Origin: Herbaspirillum chlorophenolicum
GTDB taxonomy: Bacteria; Pseudomonadota; Gammaproteobacteria; Burkholderiales; Burkholderiaceae_D
DNA: 64,000 bases
NCBI RefSeq assembly: GCF_001189955.1
Contig: NZ_LFLT01000009.1
Coordinates: 89,578-153,577 of the forward strand
Reading direction: 5' to 3'
The notes beneath the pieces were generated by a model that worked only from the letters and a program-made list of their open reading frames with translations, was not told the origin of the DNA and ran no database searches. A program made the translations under genes and the position numbers. This document shows, in pieces, positions 17,854 through 26,515 of this stretch; positions within the stretch are counted from its first letter, which is position 1, and every line of letters begins with the position of its first letter.

Positions 17854-18226
17854 GATGTTCCCTTTCGTTTGATGTTGTGGATGGGACTTCTCGCGGCTGA
17901 CGCCGTACAGACGGTAGCGACAGATGAGGTAATGATAGGGAGCCGCTTCCCCTCCAGCTATCGGACAGCGGCCCATTTTCTTGTAGGACAAGCCCGGCTG
18001 CCGTGGCCCATACGCAGCGTATAGATCGGTGCGGTGTTTTCCTCCTGTTTTCCTACATCTCAAAAAGCGGGTTTCCTATAGCTGGCATCCGGGGCTTTTT
18101 TTAAGCTTGCGTCAAACACGAAAAGCGGGATTGGCAACCGGCAATCCGGCCGGGCGCCAGACAACTGCCCTGCCTTACCCAACCGCTTCACGACAATCGC
18201 AGGTACAGACCGAAAGCCACGACGCC
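17854..18226. other. 373-bp intergenic region
   Basis: This is the divergent spacer between the glsB-type gene and a hypothetical gene. It is AT-richer than its surroundings near 18030-18120 and contains AAAAAGC (18062-18068) that can pair with GCTTTTT some 25 bases later. No gene was found. Confidence 0.4.
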
Positions 18227-18625
18227 ATGCATACCCCCCAACTATGCCCGGAACACTCACAGACCTTTCCCGTCCGCGAAAGCACTGCAGCCGCGGGACA
18301 AACTGAGCGTGACGACATGGCGGCGCATGCGCAGGAGTCGATGCAACTGCTGCGCCAGATTTCGATCAAGGCTCCGCAACTGGCATCGGTGCTTGAATTG
18401 CTCAATGAAGGCAACCTTGAACGCCGCATCACGTTCGATGACCGGCTTGCGCCGGTTCCCGGAAAGCACCGCTTGCACGCCGGGAGCGCCCTGCTGGATA
18501 TGGCCACCGGCTTGCTGAGCCAGGCCTTTCCCGGTGCGGCGCCGCTGTTCCACGGCTGCCTGGCCTACCTGAGATTGAAAACGACCGAAAAGAAACAGGC
18601 CTGGAGCCTGCGCAGCAATGGGTGA
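18227..18625 (+). CDS. Hypothetical protein, 132 residues
   Basis: The frame from ATG 18227 to 18625 encodes a 132-residue protein with a His/Cys-containing N-terminus ([12 protein letters not shown]) and a plausible folded C-terminal part ([21 protein letters not shown], then [18 protein letters not shown]). No clear ribosome binding site precedes the ATG, and I recognise no family. The codon pattern is normal for the region and the frame ends 40 bases before galU, so it may share a transcript with it. A longer frame from 18029 is less likely. Confidence 0.45.
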   Translation: MHTPQLCPEHSQTFPVRESTAAAGQTERDDMAAHAQESMQLLRQISIKAPQLASVLELLNEGNLERRITFDDRLAPVPGKHRLHAGSALLDMATGLLSQAFPGAAPLFHGCLAYLRLKTTEKKQAWSLRSNG

Positions 18626-18665
18626 GGACGCCACGTCCATCAATCAACCTCTACTTGGGTCTACC

Positions 18666-19691
18666 ATGACAAAAATCACCAAAGCAGTCTTTCCTGTCGC
18701 CGGTCTGGGCAGCCGTTTCTTGCCCGCCACCAAGGCGCAACCCAAGGAAATGCTGCCTATCGTCGACAAACCATTGATCCAGTACGCTGTCGAAGAAGCC
18801 GTCGAAGCGGGCATCACCGACATGATCTTCGTCACCGGCCGCAACAAGCGCGCCATCGAAGACCATTTCGACAAGGCCTACGAGCTGGAGAGCGAACTGG
18901 AGGCCGCCGGCAAGCTCAAGCTGCTGGAAACCATCAGGAACGTGATCCCCAAACATATCAATTGCGCTTACGTGCGTCAGGCTGAACCGCTGGGCCTGGG
19001 CCATGCGGTGCTGCTGGCCAAGCCGCTGGTGGGCAACGAGCCCTTCGCCGTACTGCTGGCCGACGATTTCATGGATATCGACGCCGGCCAGAAAAATGTC
19101 ATGGCGCAGATGGCCGACATGTTCGAACGCGAAGGCAAGAGCCTGCTGGCCGTGCAGGACGTGCCGCGCCAGGATACCCGCCAATACGGCATCGTCAGCG
19201 GCACCCGGTACCGCGACCGGCTGGAACAGCTCAGCGGCATCGTCGAAAAACCGACGCCCGACACCGCCCCCTCCACCCTGGCCGTGGTCGGCCGCTATGT
19301 GCTGACACCGGCGATCTTCGAACACCTGGAAAACATCACCACCGGCGCCGGCGGGGAGCTCCAGCTCACCGATGCGATCTCGGCCCTGCTGGCGGCGGAA
19401 CAGATCCTGGCATATCGCTACGAAGGCCGGCGCTTCGATTGCGGCTCCAAGCTGGGCTACCTGAAAGCCGCCGTGGCCATGGGGATCAAGCACAAGGAAA
19501 TCGGCAGCGACTTCGCGCATTTCCTGCGCGACTTCAAAACCGAGCATGATCTTCAGCAAACCGCCCAGTTGAAGGTTGCCGTCGCCAAGAACGGCGAAAG
19601 CCAGGAATTCGAACCCGCCGCGGCGCAACAGCGCCGCCCGCTGCCTGCGGCTAGCGACAGCAAGCCGGCAGCAACCCGCCGTTTCATGTAA
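18666..19691 (+). CDS. galU: UTP-glucose-1-phosphate uridylyltransferase
   Basis: The 341-residue enzyme makes UDP-glucose from UTP and glucose-1-phosphate. The nucleotidyltransferase signature [39 protein letters not shown] is at the N-terminus, with the catalytic [15 protein letters not shown] (metal-binding Asp) and [13 protein letters not shown] following. The conserved enzyme ends near residue 290. The last 45 to 50 residues are a low-complexity tail ([19 protein letters not shown]) unusual for GalU. The start is set at MTKITKAV; an in-frame ATG 16 codons earlier overlaps the previous gene. Acts after pgm in sugar-nucleotide supply. Confidence 0.95.
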   Translation: MTKITKAVFPVAGLGSRFLPATKAQPKEMLPIVDKPLIQYAVEEAVEAGITDMIFVTGRNKRAIEDHFDKAYELESELEAAGKLKLLETIRNVIPKHINCAYVRQAEPLGLGHAVLLAKPLVGNEPFAVLLADDFMDIDAGQKNVMAQMADMFEREGKSLLAVQDVPRQDTRQYGIVSGTRYRDRLEQLSGIVEKPTPDTAPSTLAVVGRYVLTPAIFEHLENITTGAGGELQLTDAISALLAAEQILAYRYEGRRFDCGSKLGYLKAAVAMGIKHKEIGSDFAHFLRDFKTEHDLQQTAQLKVAVAKNGESQEFEPAAAQQRRPLPAASDSKPAATRRFM

Positions 19692-19719
19692 GCCTCCCGT
19701 AGAGTACCAAGTCCTTTGG

Positions 19720-19753
19720 GCAGTCCAGCCGTTCGCGGCCGGGCTGCTTTTTT
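19720..19753 (+). terminator. Rho-independent terminator of galU
   Basis: GCAGTCCAGCCG and CGGCCGGGCTGC form a 12-bp stem with one mismatch around a TTCG tetraloop, followed by TTTTTTT. It lies 28 bases after the galU stop. Confidence 0.88.
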
Positions 19754-20095
19754 ATTTTCCCTCGCCCCGCCGCCGCTCCGGGCCTGCCTTGCCGGCCGCT
19801 CCGACGTAAATTGTTTTCCTGCGTTGTCACAAAGCTTTAACCTGAGCTTGCTAGGATCGCCGGCATGGCACTGATCTGCTTCTTTTCTGCCCGTGTTCCC
19901 GGGCCTTTCTTTCCAGTCCCGCTGGGTGGCGACCTCTTCTTTCCATCTATTTGTCTTTTTTCAACACAGAAATACACTATGTAAACGTTTGCAACACAAG
20001 CAAAACATGATGGAATCGTTCACATGCTGCCGCCCGGATTGCGACAGCGGCCCAAACAATATATATTGTTTATATTAATTTTCAGAGGAGGGTTC
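19754..20095. other. 342-bp intergenic region upstream of H1-like gene
   Basis: No gene is visible. From about 19960 the sequence becomes strikingly AT-rich (AATATATATTGTTTATATTAA at 20059-20079), close to the H1-like start. This is probably the promoter region of that gene. Confidence 0.45.
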
Positions 20096-20590
20096 ATGGC
20101 AACCAGAGTTCAAGCAGCAACAACCGCAAAGAAAAAGCCCGTAGCCAAGGCTGCACCTGCAGCCAAGCCGGCCGTAAGAAAGCCTGCCGCCAAGCCGGCA
20201 GCGCGCCCGGCCGCGAAGGCCGCGCCAAAAGCTGCAGCCCCTGCTCCCAAGGCGCCTGCCGCTGCGGCAAAGGCCGCAGTACCTGCACCCAAGAAGCCTG
20301 TAGCCGTGCCGGCCAAGCCCGCGCAGAAGCCTGCCGCACCGACCAAGGCCGAGAAAAAGGCTGCCAAGCCGAAGAAGGTCAAGCAAGTGCGCGACAGCTT
20401 CACCATGCCGGAAAACGAGTATGCGGTGCTGGCGCAAGTCAAGAAGTCTTGCCTGAAGGTTGGCGTCGAGATCAAGAAGAGCGACCTGCTGCGTATCGGC
20501 GTGTCGCTGATCAAGAACCTGAAGATCGCTGACCTGAAGGACATCCTCAGCAGCCTGACGCCGCTGAAGGTCGGCCGCCCCAAGAAGTAA
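20096..20590 (+). CDS. Histone H1-like alanine/lysine/proline-rich DNA-binding protein
   Basis: The 164-residue protein begins with about 100 residues of Ala, Lys and Pro repeats (KPAAKPAARPAAKAAPKAA and similar) resembling the tails of bacterial H1-like proteins such as AlgP. A compact C-terminal domain follows (FTMPENEYAVLAQVKKSCLKVG, KKSDLLRIGVSLIKNL) and the end is GRPKK, an AT-hook-like core. It is probably a nucleoid-associated protein; which genes it affects cannot be told. GAGGAGGG precedes the ATG. A perfect terminator follows. The repeat-rich part is prone to length variation. Confidence 0.8.
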   Translation: MATRVQAATTAKKKPVAKAAPAAKPAVRKPAAKPAARPAAKAAPKAAAPAPKAPAAAAKAAVPAPKKPVAVPAKPAQKPAAPTKAEKKAAKPKKVKQVRDSFTMPENEYAVLAQVKKSCLKVGVEIKKSDLLRIGVSLIKNLKIADLKDILSSLTPLKVGRPKK

Positions 20591-20634
20591 GCGCATGCTA
20601 CAGGGCGCGCCGCGCTGCACCTGGCGCGGCAAAT

Positions 20635-20666
20635 AAAAAACGCACCGTCTTTACGGTGCGTTTTTT
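20635..20666. terminator. Bidirectional Rho-independent terminator
   Basis: AAAAAA-CGCACCGT-CTTT-ACGGTGCG-TTTTTT is a perfect 8-bp stem (extendable by A-T pairs) between the H1-like gene and the convergent binding-protein gene, and can stop both transcripts. Confidence 0.9.
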
Positions 20667-20691
20667 CATGGGCCGGCCGCTTTTGACGGGC

Positions 20692-21843
20692 TCAGCTCTT
20701 GTCCTCTATCGTCTTGATCACTCGCCAACGGCCGCCTTTGGCTTCGTAGAGCGTAAAGACCGGATCGCGCAGGTTCCCGTCCTTGTCGAAGGAGATGGCC
20801 CCGGTGATGCCCCGATAACGTATCTTGTGCAGTTCCGTCGTCACCTTGTCGGTGTCCACCGAGTTGGCATCGCGCATGGCAGCGGCAATGGTGCGCACGG
20901 CGTCGTAAGCAAAGGGAGCGTAAAGGTAAATGTCTTCCTTGTACCGGGCCTTCCATGCGCTCTCGAAACGGGTCCATTGCGCCCCTTTGTAAGACGGCGG
21001 CCCCGGCTCCAGTACGATGGTGCCTTCGGCCGCCGGCCCGGCCAGCCTGAGGAAAGTGGGACCGACCATGCCCCCGATGCCCACCAGCGGCGCCGTGATC
21101 TGCAAACGGCGGAGTTCGCTCACCAGCTGGGCCGCCTGCGCGTCGATGCCGGCAAAAAAGACGACATCGGGATTGAGGCTGCGCGCAGCCGGCAGGATGT
21201 GGTTGAAGGTCGAGCTCTTGCTGCTGACCGTGTAATGCGCGACGACCTTGGCATTGAGTGCGGCTACGCTTTTCTTGAACTCGGCCGCATAGCCGGCGCC
21301 GAAAACCGTACGGTCATCGATGACGACGATATTCCTGGCCTTCATTTCCCTGACCACATATTCCGCGGTATGGCGCGCGCCATCGCCGTCATGCGGGACG
21401 ATGCGAAAGGCAGTCGGGAAACCCTGCTGCGTATAGGTCGGCGAAGTCACTGCCGGCGACACATGCGGTATTCCGGCAGCGGCATAGATCCTGGAAGCAG
21501 GAATGCCGACACCGCTGTTCCAGTGGCCCACCACGGCGGCCACCTTGCTCTTGACCAGGTATTCGGCGATCAGCTCCCCGGTACGCGGGTCGGCACGGTC
21601 ATCCTGCGGCAACAGCTTGAAGGTGATTTTGTCACCACCGATCACCGGCGGCGTCTCGTTGAGGTCGTCTATCGCCAATTGCGCCGCGTGTTCCAGGCTG
21701 ATGCCGGTACTCCCCGACAATCCGCTCATCGGCGCCGCCAGGCCGATCACCACAGTCCTTTCACCCGCCTGCCCGGATGCGGGCAGCATGCCCAGCGCCG
21801 CCATTCCCAGCATGACGGCGCCAACCAAGAACCTCTTCCTCAT
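20692..21843 (-). CDS. Branched-chain amino acid-type ABC substrate-binding protein (orphan)
   Basis: The 383-residue protein has a Sec signal peptide (MRKRFLVGAVMLGMAALGMLP) and the type I periplasmic binding fold of the LivJ/LivK group: VVIGLAAPMSGLSGSTG, AAVVGHWNSGVGIPASRIY, IPHVSPAVTSPTYTQ and FDKDGNLRDPVFTLYE. It probably binds an amino acid or small carboxylate. No LivHMGF permease or ATPase gene is adjacent, so it must work with a transporter encoded elsewhere or act as a sensor partner. GGGA precedes the ATG at 21843; an in-frame ATG 84 bases upstream lacks a signal-peptide context. Confidence 0.88.
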   Translation of the reverse strand: MRKRFLVGAVMLGMAALGMLPASGQAGERTVVIGLAAPMSGLSGSTGISLEHAAQLAIDDLNETPPVIGGDKITFKLLPQDDRADPRTGELIAEYLVKSKVAAVVGHWNSGVGIPASRIYAAAGIPHVSPAVTSPTYTQQGFPTAFRIVPHDGDGARHTAEYVVREMKARNIVVIDDRTVFGAGYAAEFKKSVAALNAKVVAHYTVSSKSSTFNHILPAARSLNPDVVFFAGIDAQAAQLVSELRRLQITAPLVGIGGMVGPTFLRLAGPAAEGTIVLEPGPPSYKGAQWTRFESAWKARYKEDIYLYAPFAYDAVRTIAAAMRDANSVDTDKVTTELHKIRYRGITGAISFDKDGNLRDPVFTLYEAKGGRWRVIKTIEDKS

Positions 21844-22025
21844 TCCCTGTCCCTTTCCTTTTTCTTTTCCCTTTTCGATCCGATACCGGTTCGCTCCGGC
21901 GGCTGCCGAGTGATCGGAGCCCGTCACCGTGCCCTTGCGCCATCCCGTTTCATGCCGCGCTGCCAGCGCTTGCAGATGCCTAAGCAGGTTTCGCGCCTAC
22001 TTCCAACTGCCAGCCTGCCTTCGGC

Positions 22026-22883
22026 TCAGAAATTCAATTCCCAGCCACACGCCTGCCCTGCGCGTATGGTGCCGCCGACACCGCCGATGACGATGGCATT
22101 CTGGCCGAAGGTCAAGCCGCCATCCACACGCGGATTGGCACGATAGGTTGCCAGCGTATCCAGCGGCTCGTCCGGCCATTGCGGATCGCGCAGGCCGGTG
22201 CGCTGGTCGATTCCCGGCATCGGGCAACGTGCGCAGGGCTTCACCAGCTTGAGCTCCACCGCGCCGCCATCGCCATCCTCCAGGGTGATGGTATCGATGA
22301 AGTCTTCCTCGTAAGCCTCCAGCCCTTCTATCACCAGATTGGGGCGAAAACGCTCCATCGGCAACGCGGGCGCGCCCTTGGCGCCCAGCCGCGCATTCAG
22401 GTCGTCCAGCGATGCCTGGCCGATTACCAGCAGCGGATAACCGTCGGAAAATTGCGTCGTCGCACGGTGCTCGCCAGTCCAGCGTTCGCTGCAGGCGCGC
22501 GCTTCATTCGGGTCGAAGCGCACCAGGCGGGCATCGGTTTCCAGATAGGCGGAAAACCACTGGCGGGCGCGTTCGCCCTGGTCCAGTGCGGCAATGCGGT
22601 CCTTCCACACCTGCACTTGAACGCTTGCGCCATCTTCACCGGCGGCCGCCAGCTGCAGTTCGGGCATGCCTGGGGCGGACAGCAGCATCGCGCCGTCCAC
22701 GAAACGGGGAGTGATGCAGGCCATGCGCGCATGGCTGCGTTGCGTCAGGAATTCTCCTGCGCCGTCCACCACCATCCAGTGGCGGTCCAGCGCCAGCCCG
22801 AGCGGGCCGATGCTCGCCTGCTCCAGGGCGATGCCGCCGCAGGACTTGATCGGGTAGATATTGATTGCGCTGAGTATTGTCAT
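22026..22883 (-). CDS. MOSC domain protein (YcbX-like)
   Basis: The 285-residue protein has the MOSC N-terminal beta-barrel (AINIYPIKSCGGIALEQA at residues 6-23, GPLGLALDRHWMVVD) and a C-terminal MOSC domain with RFRPNLVIEG and the conserved cysteine in VKPCARCPMPGID. MOSC proteins act with molybdenum cofactor; E. coli YcbX helps detoxify N-hydroxylated bases using a ferredoxin domain that is absent here, and mARC enzymes have the same two domains. A reductive or sulfur-transfer role is likely but unproven. GGAAGG precedes the ATG. Confidence 0.88.
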   Translation of the reverse strand: MTILSAINIYPIKSCGGIALEQASIGPLGLALDRHWMVVDGAGEFLTQRSHARMACITPRFVDGAMLLSAPGMPELQLAAAGEDGASVQVQVWKDRIAALDQGERARQWFSAYLETDARLVRFDPNEARACSERWTGEHRATTQFSDGYPLLVIGQASLDDLNARLGAKGAPALPMERFRPNLVIEGLEAYEEDFIDTITLEDGDGGAVELKLVKPCARCPMPGIDQRTGLRDPQWPDEPLDTLATYRANPRVDGGLTFGQNAIVIGGVGGTIRAGQACGWELNF

Positions 22884-23055
22884 GTCCTTCCCTGTTCCCG
22901 ATGATCGTCACCGTATTGCTAAAGAATGACGCGATACGGCCTTGCCATTCCAGCATGACATTACCACAGGCATCCCGCTCTCCATCCGGCGAAACGACGC
23001 CGGGCGCACTGTCATGCGACAATGTGCGAATCGCTTCTTACCTGACGGGATTGAA

Positions 23056-23502
23056 ATGCTGATTGCGAAATTTTTCCATCTGCTTGGCCTGACCATCTGG
23101 GTCGGCGGCATGTTCTTCGCCCACATGGCGCTGCGTCCGGCGCTGGCAGTGTTGCAGCCGCCGCAGCGCCTGGTGCTGATGGCGGCGACGCTGGGCGGCT
23201 TCTTCATCTGGGTATGGATTTCCATTGCGCTGGTGCTGGGCAGCGGCCTGCACATGATGCTGCTGATGGGTGGCCACGCGCCGCCCTATGTCCACGCAAT
23301 GGCCGGCATCGGCATCCTGATGATGCTGATTTTCGGCCACATATTCTTCGCGCCGTTCCGCCGCCTGAAACTGGCCGCCGCCCAGCAGGACTGGGACCGC
23401 GCCTCACGCGCCCTGCGCCAGATCCGCGTGCTGGTGAGCATCAATCTGTGCCTCGGCCTGCTGACCATCGCTATCGGCACGCTGGGGCCGATGATGGCCT
23501 GA
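23056..23502 (+). CDS. CopD-family integral membrane protein
   Basis: The 148-residue protein has four hydrophobic segments with conserved histidines near the membrane surface (KFFHLLGLTIWVGGMFFAH, then GSGLHMMLLMGGH and IFGHIFFAPFRR), the pattern of the CopD domain linked to copper uptake or haem-type membrane redox proteins. It stands alone without copC or copA. The ATG at 23056 begins directly at the first membrane helix; an in-frame ATG 114 bases upstream is in poor context. Function in copper handling is inferred from the family. Confidence 0.8.
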   Translation: MLIAKFFHLLGLTIWVGGMFFAHMALRPALAVLQPPQRLVLMAATLGGFFIWVWISIALVLGSGLHMMLLMGGHAPPYVHAMAGIGILMMLIFGHIFFAPFRRLKLAAAQQDWDRASRALRQIRVLVSINLCLGLLTIAIGTLGPMMA

Positions 23503-23559
23503 GCCGCAACATCGGCATTACGCTGCCATCGCCACAATCAACAATAAGGGGAAATGTAC

Positions 23560-24348
23560 GTGCTGACTGAATCACAACGCCAGCAGGCCTCCGACCTGCT
23601 ATGGGACTGCTGGGCGCATGGACGCCGCATCGAACAGTTGCCGCAGGAACTGCGTCCGACCGACCGCGCGGAAGCCTACGCCATCCAGGCACGGCTGGAA
23701 GCGCACAGTTTTGCGCCGCTAGCCGGATGGAAGATCGGCGCCACCGGCCCCGGTGGCCAGCAGTTGCTTAATATCGATGCGCCACTGGCCGGCCGCCTGC
23801 TGGCCGAACGCGTACATCGCGACGGCGCCGTCATCTCGCTGGGAAACAGCCTGATGAGCGTGATCGAGGTGGAAGTCGCCTTCCGCATGCGCAAATCCTT
23901 GCCGCCGCGCACCGCGCCTTACTCGCAAGACGAAGTGATTGATGCGGTGGGCTCGGTCTACCCCGCCATCGAGCTCCCCGATACCCGTTACGACAACTTC
24001 AAGCAGGTTGGCGCCGCCCAGTTGATCGCCGATAACACCTGCGCCGACCAATTCGTACTGGGCGCGCCGGCCAGCATCGACTGGCGCTCGCTCGACCTGG
24101 CCGCGCTCCAGACCTTCGGCCGCATCAGCGGCGGCGAACAGCGCGACGGCAGCGGCGCCCAAGTACTCGGCGACCCGCGCATCGCGCTGACCTGGCTGGC
24201 CAACGAACTATCCCAGCATGGGCTGACGCTGGCAGAAGGCCAGATCGTCGCCAGCGGCTCGACCATCGTGCCATTGTCGGTACGCGCCGGCCAACGCATC
24301 CTGGCTGACCTGGGACCGCTGGGCACGGTAACCATTGAGCTCACCTGA
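23560..24348 (+). CDS. 2-keto-4-pentenoate hydratase / fumarylacetoacetate hydrolase family protein, GTG start
   Basis: The protein of about 262 residues resembles MhpD/XylJ hydratases: AYAIQARLEAH, GWKIGATGPGGQ, VEVEVAFRM with the metal-binding Glu pair, and AIELPDTRYDN with a third acidic ligand. Such enzymes hydrate 2-hydroxypenta-2,4-dienoates in meta-cleavage pathways or act on related keto acids. No aromatic pathway genes are nearby, so its substrate is open. GTG at 23560 sits 8 bases after AAGGGG; an ATG two codons earlier (23554) is too close to that site but remains possible. Confidence 0.82.
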   Translation: MLTESQRQQASDLLWDCWAHGRRIEQLPQELRPTDRAEAYAIQARLEAHSFAPLAGWKIGATGPGGQQLLNIDAPLAGRLLAERVHRDGAVISLGNSLMSVIEVEVAFRMRKSLPPRTAPYSQDEVIDAVGSVYPAIELPDTRYDNFKQVGAAQLIADNTCADQFVLGAPASIDWRSLDLAALQTFGRISGGEQRDGSGAQVLGDPRIALTWLANELSQHGLTLAEGQIVASGSTIVPLSVRAGQRILADLGPLGTVTIELT

Positions 24349-24367
24349 GCCAGCCGCAAAGCGCAAT

Positions 24368-24399
24368 AAAAAAACGGGATAGCTTGCTATCCCGTTTTT
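24368..24399. terminator. Bidirectional Rho-independent terminator
   Basis: ACGGGATAGC-TT-GCTATCCCGT is a perfect 10-bp stem with an A-run before and TTTTTC after it, between the convergent hydratase and thioesterase genes. Confidence 0.9.
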
Positions 24400-24434
24400 C
24401 TTTGGTGCACGACGATGCCCAAGGTGGTCAACCA

Positions 24435-24914
24435 TCAGCCCGGCTTGGCTTCCTCAAAGCGGCGCTCCAGTTCCTTGCGCAGCGACTTGCGCAGCACCGC
24501 CGCTTCGAAGCGGCGCTTCTCTTCCTGGGAGAACGGCCGCAGCGGCGGCACCGCGATCGGCTTGCGCTGGTCGTCCACGGCTACCATGGTCAAGAAGCAG
24601 CTGTTGACGTGGCGCGTTTCCTGGGTACGGATATTCTCCGCCACCACCTTCACGCCAATCTCCATCGACGAAGTGCCGGTGTGATTGACGCTGGCCAGGA
24701 AAGTCACCAGTTCACCCACATGGATGGGCTGGCGGAACATCACCTGGTCAACCGAAAGGGTCACCACATACTGGCCCGCGTAGCGGCTGGCGCAGGCATA
24801 GGCGACCTGGTCCAGCAGCTTCAGGATGGTGCCCCCGTGCACATTGCCGGCGAAATTGGCCATGTCGGGCGTCATCAGGACCGTCATGGTGAGTTGGTGA
24901 GATGGCAGATCCAT
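24435..24914 (-). CDS. Acyl-CoA thioesterase, YciA/BACH-type hotdog
   Basis: The 159-residue protein carries the single-hotdog acyl-CoA hydrolase pattern: MTPDMANFAGNVHGGTILKLLDQVAYACASRY with the conserved N-HGG turn, TLSVDQVMFRQPIHVGELVTF, and ETRHVNSCFLTMVAVD. The C-terminal 30 residues form a charged helix. It hydrolyses fatty acyl-CoA in the cytoplasm; chain length is not predictable. The start context is weak (AGAGAGAG), but the conserved N-terminus begins right at the ATG. Shares a terminator with the convergent hydratase gene. Confidence 0.9.
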   Translation of the reverse strand: MDLPSHQLTMTVLMTPDMANFAGNVHGGTILKLLDQVAYACASRYAGQYVVTLSVDQVMFRQPIHVGELVTFLASVNHTGTSSMEIGVKVVAENIRTQETRHVNSCFLTMVAVDDQRKPIAVPPLRPFSQEEKRRFEAAVLRKSLRKELERRFEEAKPG

Positions 24915-25063
24915 GGTGCTTGGCTCTCTCTGTATTGCTGTCAGCGTTTGAAATGAATGAAAGCCGGAACGCGTCCCCGCACGATCCGGTGGCCGCAGAT
25001 ATTACCAGCCTTGGGCAGCCTTGAGGCGCCTTCCGGCCCTCAAAAGCCCCGCAAAATCCCTGC

Positions 25064-25996
25064 TCAGGCCCGTACCACCGGCTCGGCGGCAGCGAAATGC
25101 TCTTCGCAGTTGCGCAGGAACTGTTGCACGGAAGCATCGATCGATTCCGGCGACCAGCCGGCGATGTGCGGCGTCAGCACCACATTGGACAAGCCGATCA
25201 GCTCCTGCGGCGGCTTCGGTTCGCTCTCGTAGACATCCAGCCCTGCGCCGGCCAGGCGGCCCTCGCGCAAGGCGGCCGCCAGCGCGGCGGTATCGACGAT
25301 GCTGCCGCGGCCGATGTTGACCAGGTAGCCTTGGGGGCCCAGCTCATTGATCACGCGCTCGGACACCAGGTGTTTGGTATCGGCCCCGCCCGGCGCGGCG
25401 ATGATGATGAAATCGGCCCAGGCGGCCAGTTGCGCCACGTCCGGGAAATAGTGGAAATCGACGTCGTCGCGCTTCTTGCGGTTGCAATAGCCGACGTCGA
25501 TGTCGAAGCCCGCGGCACGGCGGGCGATCTTCTTGCCGATGTTGCCCAGGCCGACGATACCCAGGCGCTTGCCTGTCACCTGGGGCTGCAGCGGCAGGCT
25601 GTCGCGCCAGCCCCCGGCGCGGGTGGTCTGGTCCAGCGCCGGGATATGGCGTACGGTGGCCAGCAGGAGACCCATCGCATGGTCGGCCACACAGTCCTCG
25701 TTGGTGCCGGCGCCGGTGGCGATGTCGATGCCGGCCGACTCGGCGTGGGCAACGTCGACGTTTTCATAGCCGGCGCCGAACGCGCACACCAGTTGCAGGC
25801 GCGGCAAGGCGCGCATCTCGTCGGCGGTCAGCCCGGTGCCGCCATTGGTCAGCACCACCGCAACGTGCTTGGCCGGACCGGCGATCATGTCGGCGCGGCG
25901 TTGCTTGTCGGGGGCGTAGAGGATGTCGTAGTGTTCGCTGATGGTAGCGAAACTGGAATCGGAGAGGTGGATCAGGACGAGCAGTGGCGGCTTCAT
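25064..25996 (-). CDS. D-isomer-specific 2-hydroxyacid dehydrogenase
   Basis: The 310-residue NAD(P)-dependent enzyme reduces 2-keto acids such as glyoxylate or hydroxypyruvate. Visible features: the Rossmann motif GKRLGIVGLGNIGKKIARRA near residue 143, the catalytic Arg in VNIGRGSIVD, the Glu in GAGLDVYESEPKPP and the His in VLTPHIAGWSPES. The NCNRKKR-type stretch after the second Rossmann strand (YCNRKKRDDV) carries basic residues, which favours NADP, as in GhrA/GhrB-type glyoxylate reductases. It stands alone. The ATG has no strong ribosome binding site. Confidence 0.9.
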   Translation of the reverse strand: MKPPLLVLIHLSDSSFATISEHYDILYAPDKQRRADMIAGPAKHVAVVLTNGGTGLTADEMRALPRLQLVCAFGAGYENVDVAHAESAGIDIATGAGTNEDCVADHAMGLLLATVRHIPALDQTTRAGGWRDSLPLQPQVTGKRLGIVGLGNIGKKIARRAAGFDIDVGYCNRKKRDDVDFHYFPDVAQLAAWADFIIIAAPGGADTKHLVSERVINELGPQGYLVNIGRGSIVDTAALAAALREGRLAGAGLDVYESEPKPPQELIGLSNVVLTPHIAGWSPESIDASVQQFLRNCEEHFAAAEPVVRA

Positions 25997-26163
25997 AGGG
26001 TCGGGGCGTTAATTTGAAAAATCGCGATGCCCGACATTTTATGGTGAAAAGCGGCCAACTGTATGCGTCGGCCTTTGCGTCGGGTGCGCGTCTTTCCCTA
26101 TGCGATTTCCATGCCACCGCGCCTGCGCCATTGCTCTGCCGGCGTCATGATGGCTGGGCTGGC

Positions 26164-26202
26164 CCGATGCCGCTGGCGCGCAACGGGCGCCAGCGGCATC
26201 GG
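26164..26202. other. Perfect 16-bp hairpin after a small minus-strand gene
   Basis: CCGATGCCGCTGGCGC (26164-26179) is the exact complement of GCGCCAGCGGCATCGG (26187-26202) with a 7-base loop. It begins 1 base after the stop of the 26204-26455 gene on the minus strand. No T-run follows, so it may protect the 3' end or terminate weakly. Confidence 0.55.
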
Positions 26203-26203
26203 A

Positions 26204-26455
26204 TCAGTGGTGCCGCCCCGCGTGCCGGCTGCATTCCAGCAGCTCATGCGCTACCTGCAAGGCCCCCTGCTCGGCCGATTTTTCATCGCCGAAGGTCTGG
26301 TCGGCCAGCACCCGTTGCGACGGGAACACCGGATTGCGGTGCATGGGATTGTGCGACGGCCCAAAGATGGCCACATTGGCCACCCACTCTTCGCCGCCGA
26401 TCACGCGTACGCCCGAGTACTCGATATCGTAGTCGCCCATGTGTTCGGTTGGCAT
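26204..26455 (-). CDS. Small hypothetical protein, 83 residues
   Basis: ATG at 26455 follows AGGAGGAA at good spacing. The 83-residue soluble peptide reads as one strand-rich segment (DYDIEYSGVRVIGGEEWVANVAIF), a short GPSHNPMHRNPVFPSQRVLA and a C-terminal helix with HELLECSRHAGRHH. Several His residues and a single Cys near the end could bind metal, but that is speculation. No family is recognised. It lies 60 bases downstream of another small gene of the same strand. Confidence 0.65.
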   Translation of the reverse strand: MPTEHMGDYDIEYSGVRVIGGEEWVANVAIFGPSHNPMHRNPVFPSQRVLADQTFGDEKSAEQGALQVAHELLECSRHAGRHH

Positions 26456-26515
26456 GACGGTTTCCTCCTTTGGTTCATGTTGCATTGTGCTACAGGCACA
26501 CCGCAGCGCGCGGCA

